DNA from: JANQPC01 sp039208375 | GTDB taxonomy: Bacteria; Pseudomonadota; Alphaproteobacteria; Rhodobacterales; Rhodobacteraceae | Assembly (NCBI GenBank): GCA_039208375.1 | Contig: JBCCRC010000005.1 | Location: 1 to 64,000 of the forward strand | Length of the DNA stretch: 64,000 bases | Reading direction: 5' to 3' | Made by a program: the position numbers and the translations under genes | Notes under the pieces: model-generated | What the model saw: the letters and a program-made list of their open reading frames with translations, nothing else | Database searches by the model: none | Told to the model about the DNA's origin: nothing | Part shown: one piece after another, positions 16,647-24,618 of the stretch | How positions within the stretch are numbered: position 1 is the stretch's first letter | Layout: every line of letters begins with the position of its first letter

Positions 16647-17659
16647 GGCGACAACTCGCGCTCAAGGGCGCGGCGCATTTTCGGGTGATCCACTGGCAGC
16701 GCCCCATCGGCGCCGAAGTGCGCGACGATCTGCGCAGCAGAGAGTGCGCCGAAGCGCGCTGCCTTGACCGGATCGCCCGTTTCAACAAGCCCCGCCAAAA
16801 AGCCGCCGCAGAAGCTGTCTCCGGCCCCGGTTGGATCGACGGCCTTAGTAGGTGTTGCGGGGACAGGGATCGCGCTGTCATTCTCACGACTCCATACCAG
16901 AGAGCCTTCAGCGCCAAGCTTCACAGCCACCGCACCCGGGCAGTGATCGGCGAGAACCCGAAGGGCATCGGATAAATGGGCGCCCGGCACGAGAGCGCGT
17001 AGTTCGACCTCGCTGGGCAAAAACGCGTCGAGCCGCGAAAGAAGCGGTGCCAGATCGGCAAGCGGATATCCGGCGAGTTGCCAGCCGGGATCCGCCACGA
17101 TCATAACGCCCGAGTTGCGAAAAAACGAAATCATATCAAGCATGACGTCAGGCTGACTGGGTGCAAGCAGCACGCCACGGGCCCCGCGCCAGGCTTCGGG
17201 CACTTGGTGGGACGACAGTGGATGCCGGATACGAAACGCTGAATAGTCTAACGCATCGTCCGCCTGCGGCCTGCCTAAACGCGCGCGCCACGCCGTGATC
17301 TGGGTCGCCGTCAGGCGGTCGGTGGGAAATCCCGCTTCCGCCAGCGCCTCCGGCGGGCTGCTCAATCCTTCTTCACGATGGCCGGATGCGTCGTAAATGA
17401 ACCAGTTGCATGACGTGAGTTGAGCGTCGTGCCATGCGACACCGCCAAGATCGACGCCGCCCGCATCAAGCCGCTCCAGGGTAGCCCTGGGATAACTGGC
17501 TGGCGCTGTGCTAACCAAACCAACGCGCGGCTGCCACATCAGTGCACCAACCGCGGAGTACGCCCCATTTCCGCCGGCCTGACGCAACCCGACGCGTCCG
17601 TCGGCGGCAATCACATTGTCCACCGTTAGCCCGCCAACCGTGACAAGCTCTGGCGCCAT
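16637..17659 (-). CDS. PfkB-family sugar/nucleoside kinase
   Basis: A 340-residue ribokinase-fold kinase: V-T-V-G-G-L-T-V-D-N at the N-terminus, Q-A-G-G-N-G-A-Y-S-A (first PfkB signature) and the catalytic V-D-P-T-G-A-G-D-S-F-C-G-G-F motif (second signature, base aspartate) near the C-terminus. It would phosphorylate a hydroxymethyl group of a sugar, nucleoside or Amadori sugar. The ATG at 17659 starts one base after the stop of the SIS gene. In fructosamine operons a PfkB kinase (FrlD) pairs with a SIS deglycase (FrlB) in just this way. The substrate is not readable from sequence. Confidence 0.88.
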   Translation of the reverse strand: MAPELVTVGGLTVDNVIAADGRVGLRQAGGNGAYSAVGALMWQPRVGLVSTAPASYPRATLERLDAGGVDLGGVAWHDAQLTSCNWFIYDASGHREEGLSSPPEALAEAGFPTDRLTATQITAWRARLGRPQADDALDYSAFRIRHPLSSHQVPEAWRGARGVLLAPSQPDVMLDMISFFRNSGVMIVADPGWQLAGYPLADLAPLLSRLDAFLPSEVELRALVPGAHLSDALRVLADHCPGAVAVKLGAEGSLVWSRENDSAIPVPATPTKAVDPTGAGDSFCGGFLAGLVETGDPVKAARFGALSAAQIVAHFGADGALPVDHPKMRRALERELSPCH

Positions 17660-17660
17660 A

Positions 17661-18773
17661 TCAGCCGCCAAGCGTTGGTGCGCCAAGCCCCAATGCATCG
17701 CGTTCAACGGCCGCGTGATATCCAAACAGGTGCAGCGGCACGGAATAGACGATCGGCGCGATCTCAGCCGCCACTGGCGGCAGATGCCAGGCCACGTCGG
17801 CAATCCCGGCAATCTCTTCTTCGCCTTCTGGCACAAGGGCAATGCACAGGCCCTCACAGCCCCGGCTCATCACGGCTGTTTCCGCAGCCCGCGCATGGCT
17901 CGCGGCATCGGCGGCTATAAGAAACAAGGGGTCGCCGGCCTTCTGCGTGCGATAGTGGTGGTATTCTTCAAGTGGGAAGGCATAGGCGTGAATGGGTGCC
18001 AGCTCTTTCAGTTTGGCCGCGCCGAACGCCGCAGGCGCATAGTATGGCCCTGCCCCCGCAAGCAGAACAAGATCGGCGCGCGCAAGACGTCGCGCCACGT
18101 CGCGGGCCGGTTCATAGAACGCCTGCGATACAGCATCCACAACTTCCGGCAACGCCGCGAGTGCCGCACGAAGGCCCGCCGCATCCGCGCCTTTGGCTTC
18201 GGCGATGGATGCCGCAAGCGCCAGCTTCAGTGCCATCGCTGCCGTGCTTGATTGCGTTGGCCAGCCGCCCCGTGTGGCGCGGATGTGTAGAGCGCCCGGA
18301 AATTGCACCATCAAGGGCGATCCGAGGGTGTTCGATAGGCCAATTGCATAGGCGCCGTGATCGGCCGCGCCCTTCAACCCGTCGATAACCGGTTCAGTCT
18401 TCCCGCTTGAACTAAGGCCAACCACCACCGTGTGCTCATCCACGCAATCGAGGCCGTAAGTGGTGAAGTCAAACGCTTCACAGGGCTCAGCCACCGCGCC
18501 CAGCAGAGGCTCCAACACATGCCGCACGCCGTAGCCGGAGATCCAACTGTCGCCGCAGCCCACCATTGCCACGCGCCGGATTTCTCTGTTCTTCAGATCG
18601 TGAGCGATCGCTGCAAGCGGTGCCTCGTTGGCCGCAAGCGTCGCCCGGATCGCATCGCCTTGAGACATCATTTCGGATTCCGTGAGCGCGACGCGGCGAA
18701 AGCGCTCGGGGTCACCCGGCGCATCTGATGAGGATTCACGCCGGATCTCATGCACACGATGCTCAAAACTCAC
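17661..18773 (-). CDS. SIS-domain sugar-phosphate isomerase/deglycase (GlmS/FrlB/AgaS-like)
   Basis: A 370-residue double-SIS protein. The first SIS domain shows V-G-C-G-D-S-W-I-S-G, and the second sugar-phosphate loop is V-V-V-G-L-S-S-S-G-K-T-E-P-V. Where GlmS and FrlB carry E-(x)-x-H-G-P, this protein reads L-E-E-Y-H-H-Y-R-T-Q-K, keeping the glutamate but replacing the H-G-P. It is the first gene of the leftward seven-gene operon. The GTG at 18773 is chosen because AAGGAGAG lies at good spacing. Deglycation or isomerisation of the kinase product is the likely role. Confidence 0.85.
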   Translation of the reverse strand: MSFEHRVHEIRRESSSDAPGDPERFRRVALTESEMMSQGDAIRATLAANEAPLAAIAHDLKNREIRRVAMVGCGDSWISGYGVRHVLEPLLGAVAEPCEAFDFTTYGLDCVDEHTVVVGLSSSGKTEPVIDGLKGAADHGAYAIGLSNTLGSPLMVQFPGALHIRATRGGWPTQSSTAAMALKLALAASIAEAKGADAAGLRAALAALPEVVDAVSQAFYEPARDVARRLARADLVLLAGAGPYYAPAAFGAAKLKELAPIHAYAFPLEEYHHYRTQKAGDPLFLIAADAASHARAAETAVMSRGCEGLCIALVPEGEEEIAGIADVAWHLPPVAAEIAPIVYSVPLHLFGYHAAVERDALGLGAPTLGG

Positions 18774-18892
18774 GGCTCTCTCCTTATTATCGCCCAGGTC
18801 GATTAAAGCGGCTGAAATGCTGGATTGGCCGCGCAACTTTCGATATCTGTCACTTATAGAAAAAACGCAAGTAAAGATCGAAGGCGTTCCCT
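18774..18892. promoter_or_regulatory. Divergent promoter region between SIS operon and deoR-type regulator
   Basis: This 119-base region must hold promoters for both directions. It contains TTTCGATATCTG at 18838-18849, whose half-sites resemble TTTCGAAACTG at 19786-19796 upstream of the transporter genes. DeoR/GlpR regulators often bind TTTCG/GAAA-type repeats, so these are candidate operators for the neighbouring regulator. Confidence 0.35.
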
Positions 18893-19693
18893 ATGAAAGA
18901 CGACCTAGCACAAGAGCACCTCAGCCCGCGGCATGAGAAGATCCTTGAGATGCTCGCGGCTGACCGGATTGTTGAGGTGGCGCGCCTCTCCGACGCGCTT
19001 GGCGTTTCGGCCGTAACCATCCGATCGGATCTTGAGGCGCTGGATCGCCGCCAATTGTTGCGGCGCATACGGGGTGGCGCGATGTCCGTGCAGCCGGCGC
19101 GCTTTGAGCGCCCCTTGGAACTTCCCAGCCAAAGCTTTGGTGCTGAGAAAGATCGGATTGGCGCACTTGCGGCACGCATGGTGCGCAGTGGCGAGACGAT
19201 TATCCTCGATGCCGGTACGACCGCGCTTGCAATGGCCGCCGCCCTGCCCGATGACCTGAGGGATATTGTTGTGATTACAAGCGCGCTCGACATCGCAATC
19301 GCCCTGGAAAACCATGCAGGCGTGTCCGTTGTGGTCACAGGCGGCATGGTGAAAAAGACTGGGCGAAACCGGCACGCGCGATCCCTTATCTCTCCCTTCG
19401 CGGGGCTGGTTCTTGAACGGGTCAACGCCGATTGCGCGTATCTGTGCTGCGCCGGCATCGACAGTGAACGCGGTTTCACAAACGCACAGTTCGAAGAAGT
19501 GGAAGTGAAACGGGCAATGCTGAAGGCCGCCCGCCGCGCCGTAATGCTTGGCGACAGTGGCAAACTCGGTCATGTGGCAGGAGCCCGAATCGCAGAACTC
19601 CACGAGGTTTCTCGCCTCGTCACCGATACCGGAGCAGAGCCAGCACAGGTTCAGGCGCTCGAGGCCGCCGGCCTTGACATCGTATTTGCCTAA
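18893..19693 (+). CDS. DeoR/GlpR-family transcriptional regulator
   Basis: A regulator of 266 residues with an N-terminal winged helix (about residues 10-65). It includes R-H-E-K-I-L-E-M-L, V-A-R-L-S-D-A-L-G-V-S-A-V-T-I-R-S-D-L and the wing R-R-I-R-G-G-A. The C-terminal DeoR sensor domain has the D-A-G-T-T phosphate-binding loop. Such repressors sense phosphorylated sugars. It lies between the divergent catabolic operon and the transporter operon, so it very probably controls both, sensing a phosphorylated intermediate made by the PfkB kinase. Confidence 0.92.
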   Translation: MKDDLAQEHLSPRHEKILEMLAADRIVEVARLSDALGVSAVTIRSDLEALDRRQLLRRIRGGAMSVQPARFERPLELPSQSFGAEKDRIGALAARMVRSGETIILDAGTTALAMAAALPDDLRDIVVITSALDIAIALENHAGVSVVVTGGMVKKTGRNRHARSLISPFAGLVLERVNADCAYLCCAGIDSERGFTNAQFEEVEVKRAMLKAARRAVMLGDSGKLGHVAGARIAELHEVSRLVTDTGAEPAQVQALEAAGLDIVFA

Positions 19694-19785
19694 ATCATCT
19701 CCTGCCCTTTTTTTTGGCGCCTTGGCGCCGAAACTATGCACCTTCGCCTTCTGATTGTGCGACCTCATAAAAAGCTTGCGATAAT

Positions 19786-19796
19786 TTTCGAAACTG
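19786..19796 (+). promoter_or_regulatory. Candidate DeoR-type operator upstream of the ABC transporter
   Basis: The sequence TTTCGAAACTG, within an AT-rich 171-base gap before the binding-protein gene, resembles TTTCGATATCTG in the divergent region at 18838. The match is short and alignment needs a one-base gap. Low confidence. Confidence 0.28.
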
Positions 19797-19864
19797 TTTG
19801 AAGTGAAAGCTGCGCAACCTCTCATTAGGCATAGACGCAAAACAATTGCTTTGGGGAGCATTCG

Positions 19865-20911
19865 ATGAACGTAAACAGACGCACTGTCATTGGCGGGCTA
19901 ACCGCTGCGACTGCCTTGTCCGCCCCGACGATCCTGCGCGCGCAGACGCGTGAGCTTGTGATGGTCGGCTACGGCAATGAATCCGACGCGCCACTCATCG
20001 CTGCCGGCGAAGAGCTTGGGCGTCGCAACCCGGGCGTAACCCTGCAGGTAATTGGTGGCCTATCGGCGGAAGCGCTGGCGCAGATCAAGGCCGCACGCGG
20101 TAACTCACCCTACGATCTGGCCGTCATGGGCTCGCCCGCAATCGTAAATGCGCTGGCCGAAGATGTTCTGGTGCCGCTGGATTTCTCGAAGATCCCGAAC
20201 TCTCAAAACGTCAGCTCAAAGTTTCAGCCTTTTGGCTATGATGTCGGCCAGCCGATCTGGTTCGAGGGCATTGGAATCGCCTATGACACCACCAAGGTGC
20301 CCGAGCCGCCCACCACGTGGGAAGCGCTGTGGAGCGGTGAGTTCACCGGGCGCATCGGAATGTGCCGGCCGCAATCAAACCTTGGGCTCGGCGTTCTAGC
20401 GGCGACATCGGAAGCGTTCGGGATGCCGCAGGATGACATGACCTTTGCGCTGGAGAAATGGGCGGAGCTTGATCCGCTCGTTGGCCGCAGCCCGCCGCTT
20501 CTGCAGCAGATGATAGAGCGTGGCGAGGTAGATCTGGCGCCCCTCTGGCACGTGAACACGTCACTCGCCGCAAACTCGGGCCTGCCAATTGCTTATGCCA
20601 AAATCACCGGGCCAGGCCCGCTGATGCTGCCCACCAACATCGTGCACTTCGTGAACACGGCCGACGGCACCGCAGATCTGGTGCACGAATTTGCAGACAT
20701 CCTCCTCACACCCGAGATCCAGACGATGGCGGGTAGCGCACCGATTACGTTTGGCACGGTCGTCGAGGGTATTCCGGTGCCCGAAGAGGCCGCACCGTTT
20801 GTACCGTCCACGCCCGAGGAGTTGGCGAGCACAACGTCGCTCGATTGGCAGTCTTTTGCGCCCCTGCGCGGCGAGACTGTTGAAACGTTTGACCGGATGT
20901 TTGCCGCATGA
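19865..20911 (+). CDS. ABC transporter substrate-binding protein (spermidine/putrescine type)
   Basis: The 348-residue periplasmic binding protein has a twin-arginine-like signal (N-R-R-T-V-I-G-G-L then a hydrophobic run to about residue 27, cut near L-R-A-Q). The mature protein has a PotD/F-like and ferric-binding-like layout. A shallow T-x-E-L-V-M-V-G-Y-G-N-E-S strand opens it, and I-W-F-E-G-I-G-I-A-Y-D-T-T-K-V-P-E-P-P follows in the hinge region. It heads a five-gene rightward operon with four-base overlaps. The ligand is unknown but is likely an amine-bearing compound. Confidence 0.87.
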   Translation: MNVNRRTVIGGLTAATALSAPTILRAQTRELVMVGYGNESDAPLIAAGEELGRRNPGVTLQVIGGLSAEALAQIKAARGNSPYDLAVMGSPAIVNALAEDVLVPLDFSKIPNSQNVSSKFQPFGYDVGQPIWFEGIGIAYDTTKVPEPPTTWEALWSGEFTGRIGMCRPQSNLGLGVLAATSEAFGMPQDDMTFALEKWAELDPLVGRSPPLLQQMIERGEVDLAPLWHVNTSLAANSGLPIAYAKITGPGPLMLPTNIVHFVNTADGTADLVHEFADILLTPEIQTMAGSAPITFGTVVEGIPVPEEAAPFVPSTPEELASTTSLDWQSFAPLRGETVETFDRMFAA

Positions 20912-21990
20912 TGCACCAGCCTCCGGGCTCTGCGACCAAGGTATCTTCCCCGGCCCCGGTGCTATGCATCGGGGCCGTTGGCAAGCGGTTCGGCCAGACC
21001 ACCGTTCTTGAAAACTGCACGCTGGACGTGGCTGAGGGCGAGATCGTCACGCTGCTCGGCCCGTCGGGCTGTGGTAAGACCACCCTTCTCCGCTGCGTCG
21101 CAGGTTTCCTCGACGCCGACAGCGGCGAAATCCGGATCGATCGTCAGGATATGAGCCCGGTCCCTGTGAACCGTCGCCCCGTTGGCGTGGTGTTCCAAAG
21201 CTATGCGCTGTTTCCACACCTGACCGTGGCCAAAAACGTAGGTTATGCGCTGCGCATGCAAGGCGTGCCGCGGGCCGAAGCGGATGCGCGCGTGTCTGCC
21301 GCGCTGGAAACCGTTTCGCTTCAAGGTTTTGGCGATAGATTTCCCGCGCAGCTTTCCGGTGGCCAGCAGCAGCGCGTTGCGATCGCGCGTGTGCTCGTGA
21401 TGGAACCTCGCGTGCTTTTGCTCGACGAGCCGTTCAATGCGCTCGACGCCAAACTGCGCGGCACCATGCAGGTTGAGCTGCGTCAGTTGATCAAACGGCT
21501 CGGCCTCACTGCAATCTTCGTTACCCATGATCAGGAAGAAGCGCTCACCATGAGCGACAGGATCGCTGTGATGCGTGCGGGCCGGATCGAACAGGCCGCG
21601 CCGCCCGATGAGATATTCGACTATCCGAAAACAGCGTATGTGGCCGATTTCATAGGCACGTCGAACTTCTGGAAGTCCACGGCTACTGATGGCGTCGTAA
21701 CGCTTCCCGACGGACAGATGCGTGTAACCGATCTGGCCGGTGACGTTGATATCATGGCACGCCCGCACAATCTTCGGCTCGCGCCACCTGAAGCTGGGCA
21801 CTGGGCGGCCACGGTTCAGTTCCATCGCACCGTAGGCGCTCTTGTTGAATACCATGTCGAAACGCCCGAAGGCTCCGTTTTACAGGTCGCGACAATGCGC
21901 GAAGCGCGCGGCCCACTCTTTGCGGATGGCGCCAGAGCCAGCGTGCATATCATCGACCCCGCCCTATGCGCGGTGTATTCCGCGGCATGA
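20908..21990 (+). CDS. ABC transporter ATP-binding protein (PotA type)
   Basis: The 360-residue ATPase has Walker A G-P-S-G-C-G-K-T-T, the Q-loop, signature L-S-G-G-Q-Q-Q-R, Walker B V-L-L-L-D-E-P, and the H-loop (F-V-T-H-D-Q-E-E). The C-terminal TOBE region after about residue 275 is typical of PotA/UgpC-like subunits. Its ATG overlaps the previous stop by four bases, and its stop overlaps the next start. It powers import with the binding protein and the two permeases that follow. Confidence 0.94.
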   Translation: MMHQPPGSATKVSSPAPVLCIGAVGKRFGQTTVLENCTLDVAEGEIVTLLGPSGCGKTTLLRCVAGFLDADSGEIRIDRQDMSPVPVNRRPVGVVFQSYALFPHLTVAKNVGYALRMQGVPRAEADARVSAALETVSLQGFGDRFPAQLSGGQQQRVAIARVLVMEPRVLLLDEPFNALDAKLRGTMQVELRQLIKRLGLTAIFVTHDQEEALTMSDRIAVMRAGRIEQAAPPDEIFDYPKTAYVADFIGTSNFWKSTATDGVVTLPDGQMRVTDLAGDVDIMARPHNLRLAPPEAGHWAATVQFHRTVGALVEYHVETPEGSVLQVATMREARGPLFADGARASVHIIDPALCAVYSAA

Positions 21991-22919
21991 CCGATGCGGC
22001 GCTCTCGCAACCCATTGCAGGGCGCGGCTTAGGGGAGCGCGTCATTGACGCTTTGCTCTCGGGCCGGGGGATTTGGCCCGCCGTGCCAGCAATCATCGTT
22101 TTGGCCGTCGTTGCGGTGATCCCCTTTGCGATCCTTCTGTCGCTTGGCTTTTCCGATATCGTCGTGTCACGGGGCGCAATCGTCTCACAAACCCTGTCGC
22201 TGTCCCACCTGACAAACGCGCTGACAGACCCGCTTTATTGGATCACCTTCCAGCGGTCGATGAACCTCGCCCTGACAACCACGCTGTTTTGCCTGCTCTT
22301 CGGCTACCCGGTCGCCTACCTGTTCCTGATCGGCGGCAAGTGGACGAAACGCCTAATCCTGATCCTTACCATTGCGCCGCTGCTAACGAGCGGGATCGTC
22401 AGAACCTACGCGTGGCTGGTGATCCTCGGCGGGCGCGGCGTGGTGAACTCTACCTTGTTGAATCTCGGCCTGATCGATCAGCCGCTTCGGATCATGAACA
22501 CCCATTGGGCGGTGCTGATCGGGATGGTACAGATCCACCTGCCCGTGATGATCCTGCCGCTGATTGCAGTTATGAGCCGACATGACACCCGGCTTGTGGA
22601 AGCATCCCAAAATCTCGGCGCGTCGCGTCTGGGCACATTGCGTACTGTGATCCTGCCGCTCAGTGTGCCCGGAATTGGTACGGGCGCGGCACTCGTCTTT
22701 ACCCTGAGCTACACCACTTTCGTCGTGCCCCAGCTTCTTGGCGGCGGGAACTACCTTAATGCCGCAACGATGATTTATGAGCAGGTCGTGTTCTCCTTGG
22801 AATGGAGCAAGGGCTCGGTCAGTTCGCTCATCCTGATGGTCACATGCCTGATCGTGCTTGTCGCCATTGCCCTGATCACCAACCATTTCACGCGCTGGAC
22901 GAAGGGGCGCGCCGGATGA
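21987..22919 (+). CDS. ABC transporter permease (PotB type)
   Basis: A protein of 310 residues with about six transmembrane helices and the cytoplasmic EAA loop. The loop is E-A-S-Q-N-L-G-A-S-R-L-G-T-L-R-T-V-I-L-P-L near residues 205-226. I choose the ATG at 21987 because it gives the same ATGA overlap found at every junction of this operon; an ATG 21 bases upstream is possible. It pairs with the following permease. Confidence 0.92.
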   Translation: MTDAALSQPIAGRGLGERVIDALLSGRGIWPAVPAIIVLAVVAVIPFAILLSLGFSDIVVSRGAIVSQTLSLSHLTNALTDPLYWITFQRSMNLALTTTLFCLLFGYPVAYLFLIGGKWTKRLILILTIAPLLTSGIVRTYAWLVILGGRGVVNSTLLNLGLIDQPLRIMNTHWAVLIGMVQIHLPVMILPLIAVMSRHDTRLVEASQNLGASRLGTLRTVILPLSVPGIGTGAALVFTLSYTTFVVPQLLGGGNYLNAATMIYEQVVFSLEWSKGSVSSLILMVTCLIVLVAIALITNHFTRWTKGRAG

Positions 22920-23731
22920 GAGCCTTGCGCAAGACAACTCTGGGAGACGCGCTTGGGATCGGGTTGATCTTGGCGGTTGCGGCATTTTCTTTGATGCTTC
23001 TGGTGGCGCCATCGATCATCGTCGTGATCATTTCCTTCGACACTCGCGCGTTTGTCAGTTTTCCACCGGAAGGGTTCACGCTGCGCTGGTATGGTGAGGT
23101 CTTCCAGCAAGGCGCGCTCGTCGAAGCGATGATTAACTCACTTCAGGTCGGGCTGACGGTCACGGCGCTGTGCATCCTCCTGGGGGTGCCGACAGCCTTG
23201 GCATGCGCGCGCGGGCGATTTCGGGGAACGACCGCGCTTTCGGTTTTCGTGTTGGTGCCCCACATGGTGCCCGGCATCGTTCTTGGCGTCGCGGTGCTGT
23301 TTGCCGGCGCGCTGGTCGGTGTATCCCCTTCGATTTGGCTGCAGTCGATATCGATCACCGTCTTCATTCTGGCAGTCATGGTGCGCACGGTTCAAAGTCG
23401 CCTCGTGCGGCTTGATCCCGCGCTTGAAGAGGCTGCAGCCAACTTGCGGGCCACACCGTTTCAGAGCCTACGCACGGTGACTTTCCCACTTCTCATGCCC
23501 GCCGTCCTCGCCGGCGCGGTCTTCACGTTCGTTGAAGGGTTTGACAACCTATCGGTCGCCATCTTCACCCATGGCTTTCGCGATCGACCGCTGCCGGTGG
23601 AACTGTTGGCGCTGGTGCAATACACAAGCACGCCCCTCGTGGCGGCCGTCTCGGGCGTTCAGATTGTACTCGCCATCGCGGCGCTCGTTGCCGTGTCGTT
23701 GAGCATCGGGCTGGATAACGTGAACGAATGA
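22916..23731 (+). CDS. ABC transporter permease (PotC type)
   Basis: The 271-residue second permease has about six helices and an EAA loop E-E-A-A-A-N-L-R-A-T-P-F-Q-S-L-R-T-V-T-F-P-L. It overlaps the first permease by four bases (ATGA) and the deacetylase by four bases. The true start is this ATG; in-frame upstream sequence is a shadow of the previous gene. It completes a four-part importer. Confidence 0.92.
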   Translation: MRALRKTTLGDALGIGLILAVAAFSLMLLVAPSIIVVIISFDTRAFVSFPPEGFTLRWYGEVFQQGALVEAMINSLQVGLTVTALCILLGVPTALACARGRFRGTTALSVFVLVPHMVPGIVLGVAVLFAGALVGVSPSIWLQSISITVFILAVMVRTVQSRLVRLDPALEEAAANLRATPFQSLRTVTFPLLMPAVLAGAVFTFVEGFDNLSVAIFTHGFRDRPLPVELLALVQYTSTPLVAAVSGVQIVLAIAALVAVSLSIGLDNVNE

Positions 23732-24618
23732 GTCCGGCGAGCACCCGGTACCCCTATCGCTCGATCACTGACCCGGTTCCCTACACATGGCCGCGCGGAA
23801 ACGGCCTTGCCGTCTACGTTGCCGTCAATCTTGAAATCTACCTGCCGAACGCTGCGCATCTCGACGAGTTTGTGCCGAACCCCGCACGCCCTGATCTGAT
23901 CAACCACGGTTGGCTCGATTGGGGCAACCGCGTGGGCGCATGGAGGCTGCTGGAGGCGATGGTTGAAAACGGAATTCCCGCAACCGCACTTGTGAATTCC
24001 AAGCTCTATGACGAAGCCCCGGGCCTTATCGAGGCCTGGCGCGATGCTGGCGCCGAGATCGCCGCCCATGGGCGAACGAACGGCGAAACTCAAGCCGGCT
24101 TAAGCGAAGTGTCGGAACGCGCACTTATCAAAGAGGCGACCGACGCGATCACCCTTCACGAAGGCCGCGCGCCCGCCGGGTGGCTTAGTCCTTGGATCGC
24201 CGAAACCGACGTCACGCCCGATCTCTTGGCGGAGGCGGGCTATTCCTACGTACTGGATTGGGGCGCGGATGACCGGCCCTTTCACCTTCACACGCGCGCC
24301 GGCCCCCTCATGGCCATGCCCTACCCGCAGGAAGCCAATGACGCCAACGCAATCGCAGTGCGGCGCATGGGAGCACCGGCGTTCTGCGACCTTTGCCTAA
24401 AGCAACTGGACGAAATGGTACGCCAAGCTGAGGCGGGCCCGCTTGTCTGCGCCTTTGCGCTTCACCCCCACATCATCGCTCAGGCCCACCGGCTGCATGA
24501 TTTCCGAAAGGTGCTGGTGCGACTGGCAGAACTTCGGCGGGAGATCTGGTTGACGACGGCGGGTGAGATTGCGCGCACTGCCGAGACAACAAGCGCTGTT
24601 AACCCGGAAACGGAGTAA
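23728..24618 (+). CDS. Polysaccharide deacetylase-fold hydrolase (copy 3, divergent subfamily)
   Basis: A NodB-fold protein of 296 residues. It differs from the two copies in the leftward operon but shares the frame: V-A-V-N-L-E-I-Y at the N-terminus, W-G-N-R-V-G-A-W-R-L, and E-I-A-A-H-G-R-T-N. It has M-A-M-P-Y-P-Q-E-A-N-D in place of P-Y-A-L/F-D-T-N-D. It is translationally coupled to the ABC importer, so it probably acts on an imported compound early in the pathway. Its end overlaps the convergent amidohydrolase gene by 20 bases. Confidence 0.83.
   Translation: MSPASTRYPYRSITDPVPYTWPRGNGLAVYVAVNLEIYLPNAAHLDEFVPNPARPDLINHGWLDWGNRVGAWRLLEAMVENGIPATALVNSKLYDEAPGLIEAWRDAGAEIAAHGRTNGETQAGLSEVSERALIKEATDAITLHEGRAPAGWLSPWIAETDVTPDLLAEAGYSYVLDWGADDRPFHLHTRAGPLMAMPYPQEANDANAIAVRRMGAPAFCDLCLKQLDEMVRQAEAGPLVCAFALHPHIIAQAHRLHDFRKVLVRLAELRREIWLTTAGEIARTAETTSAVNPETE

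Noticed and set aside
19694..19740. Run of eight T next to a GGCGCC repeat as a terminator of the regulator gene
   Set aside because: The T-run precedes the hairpin on the coding strand, which is the wrong order.
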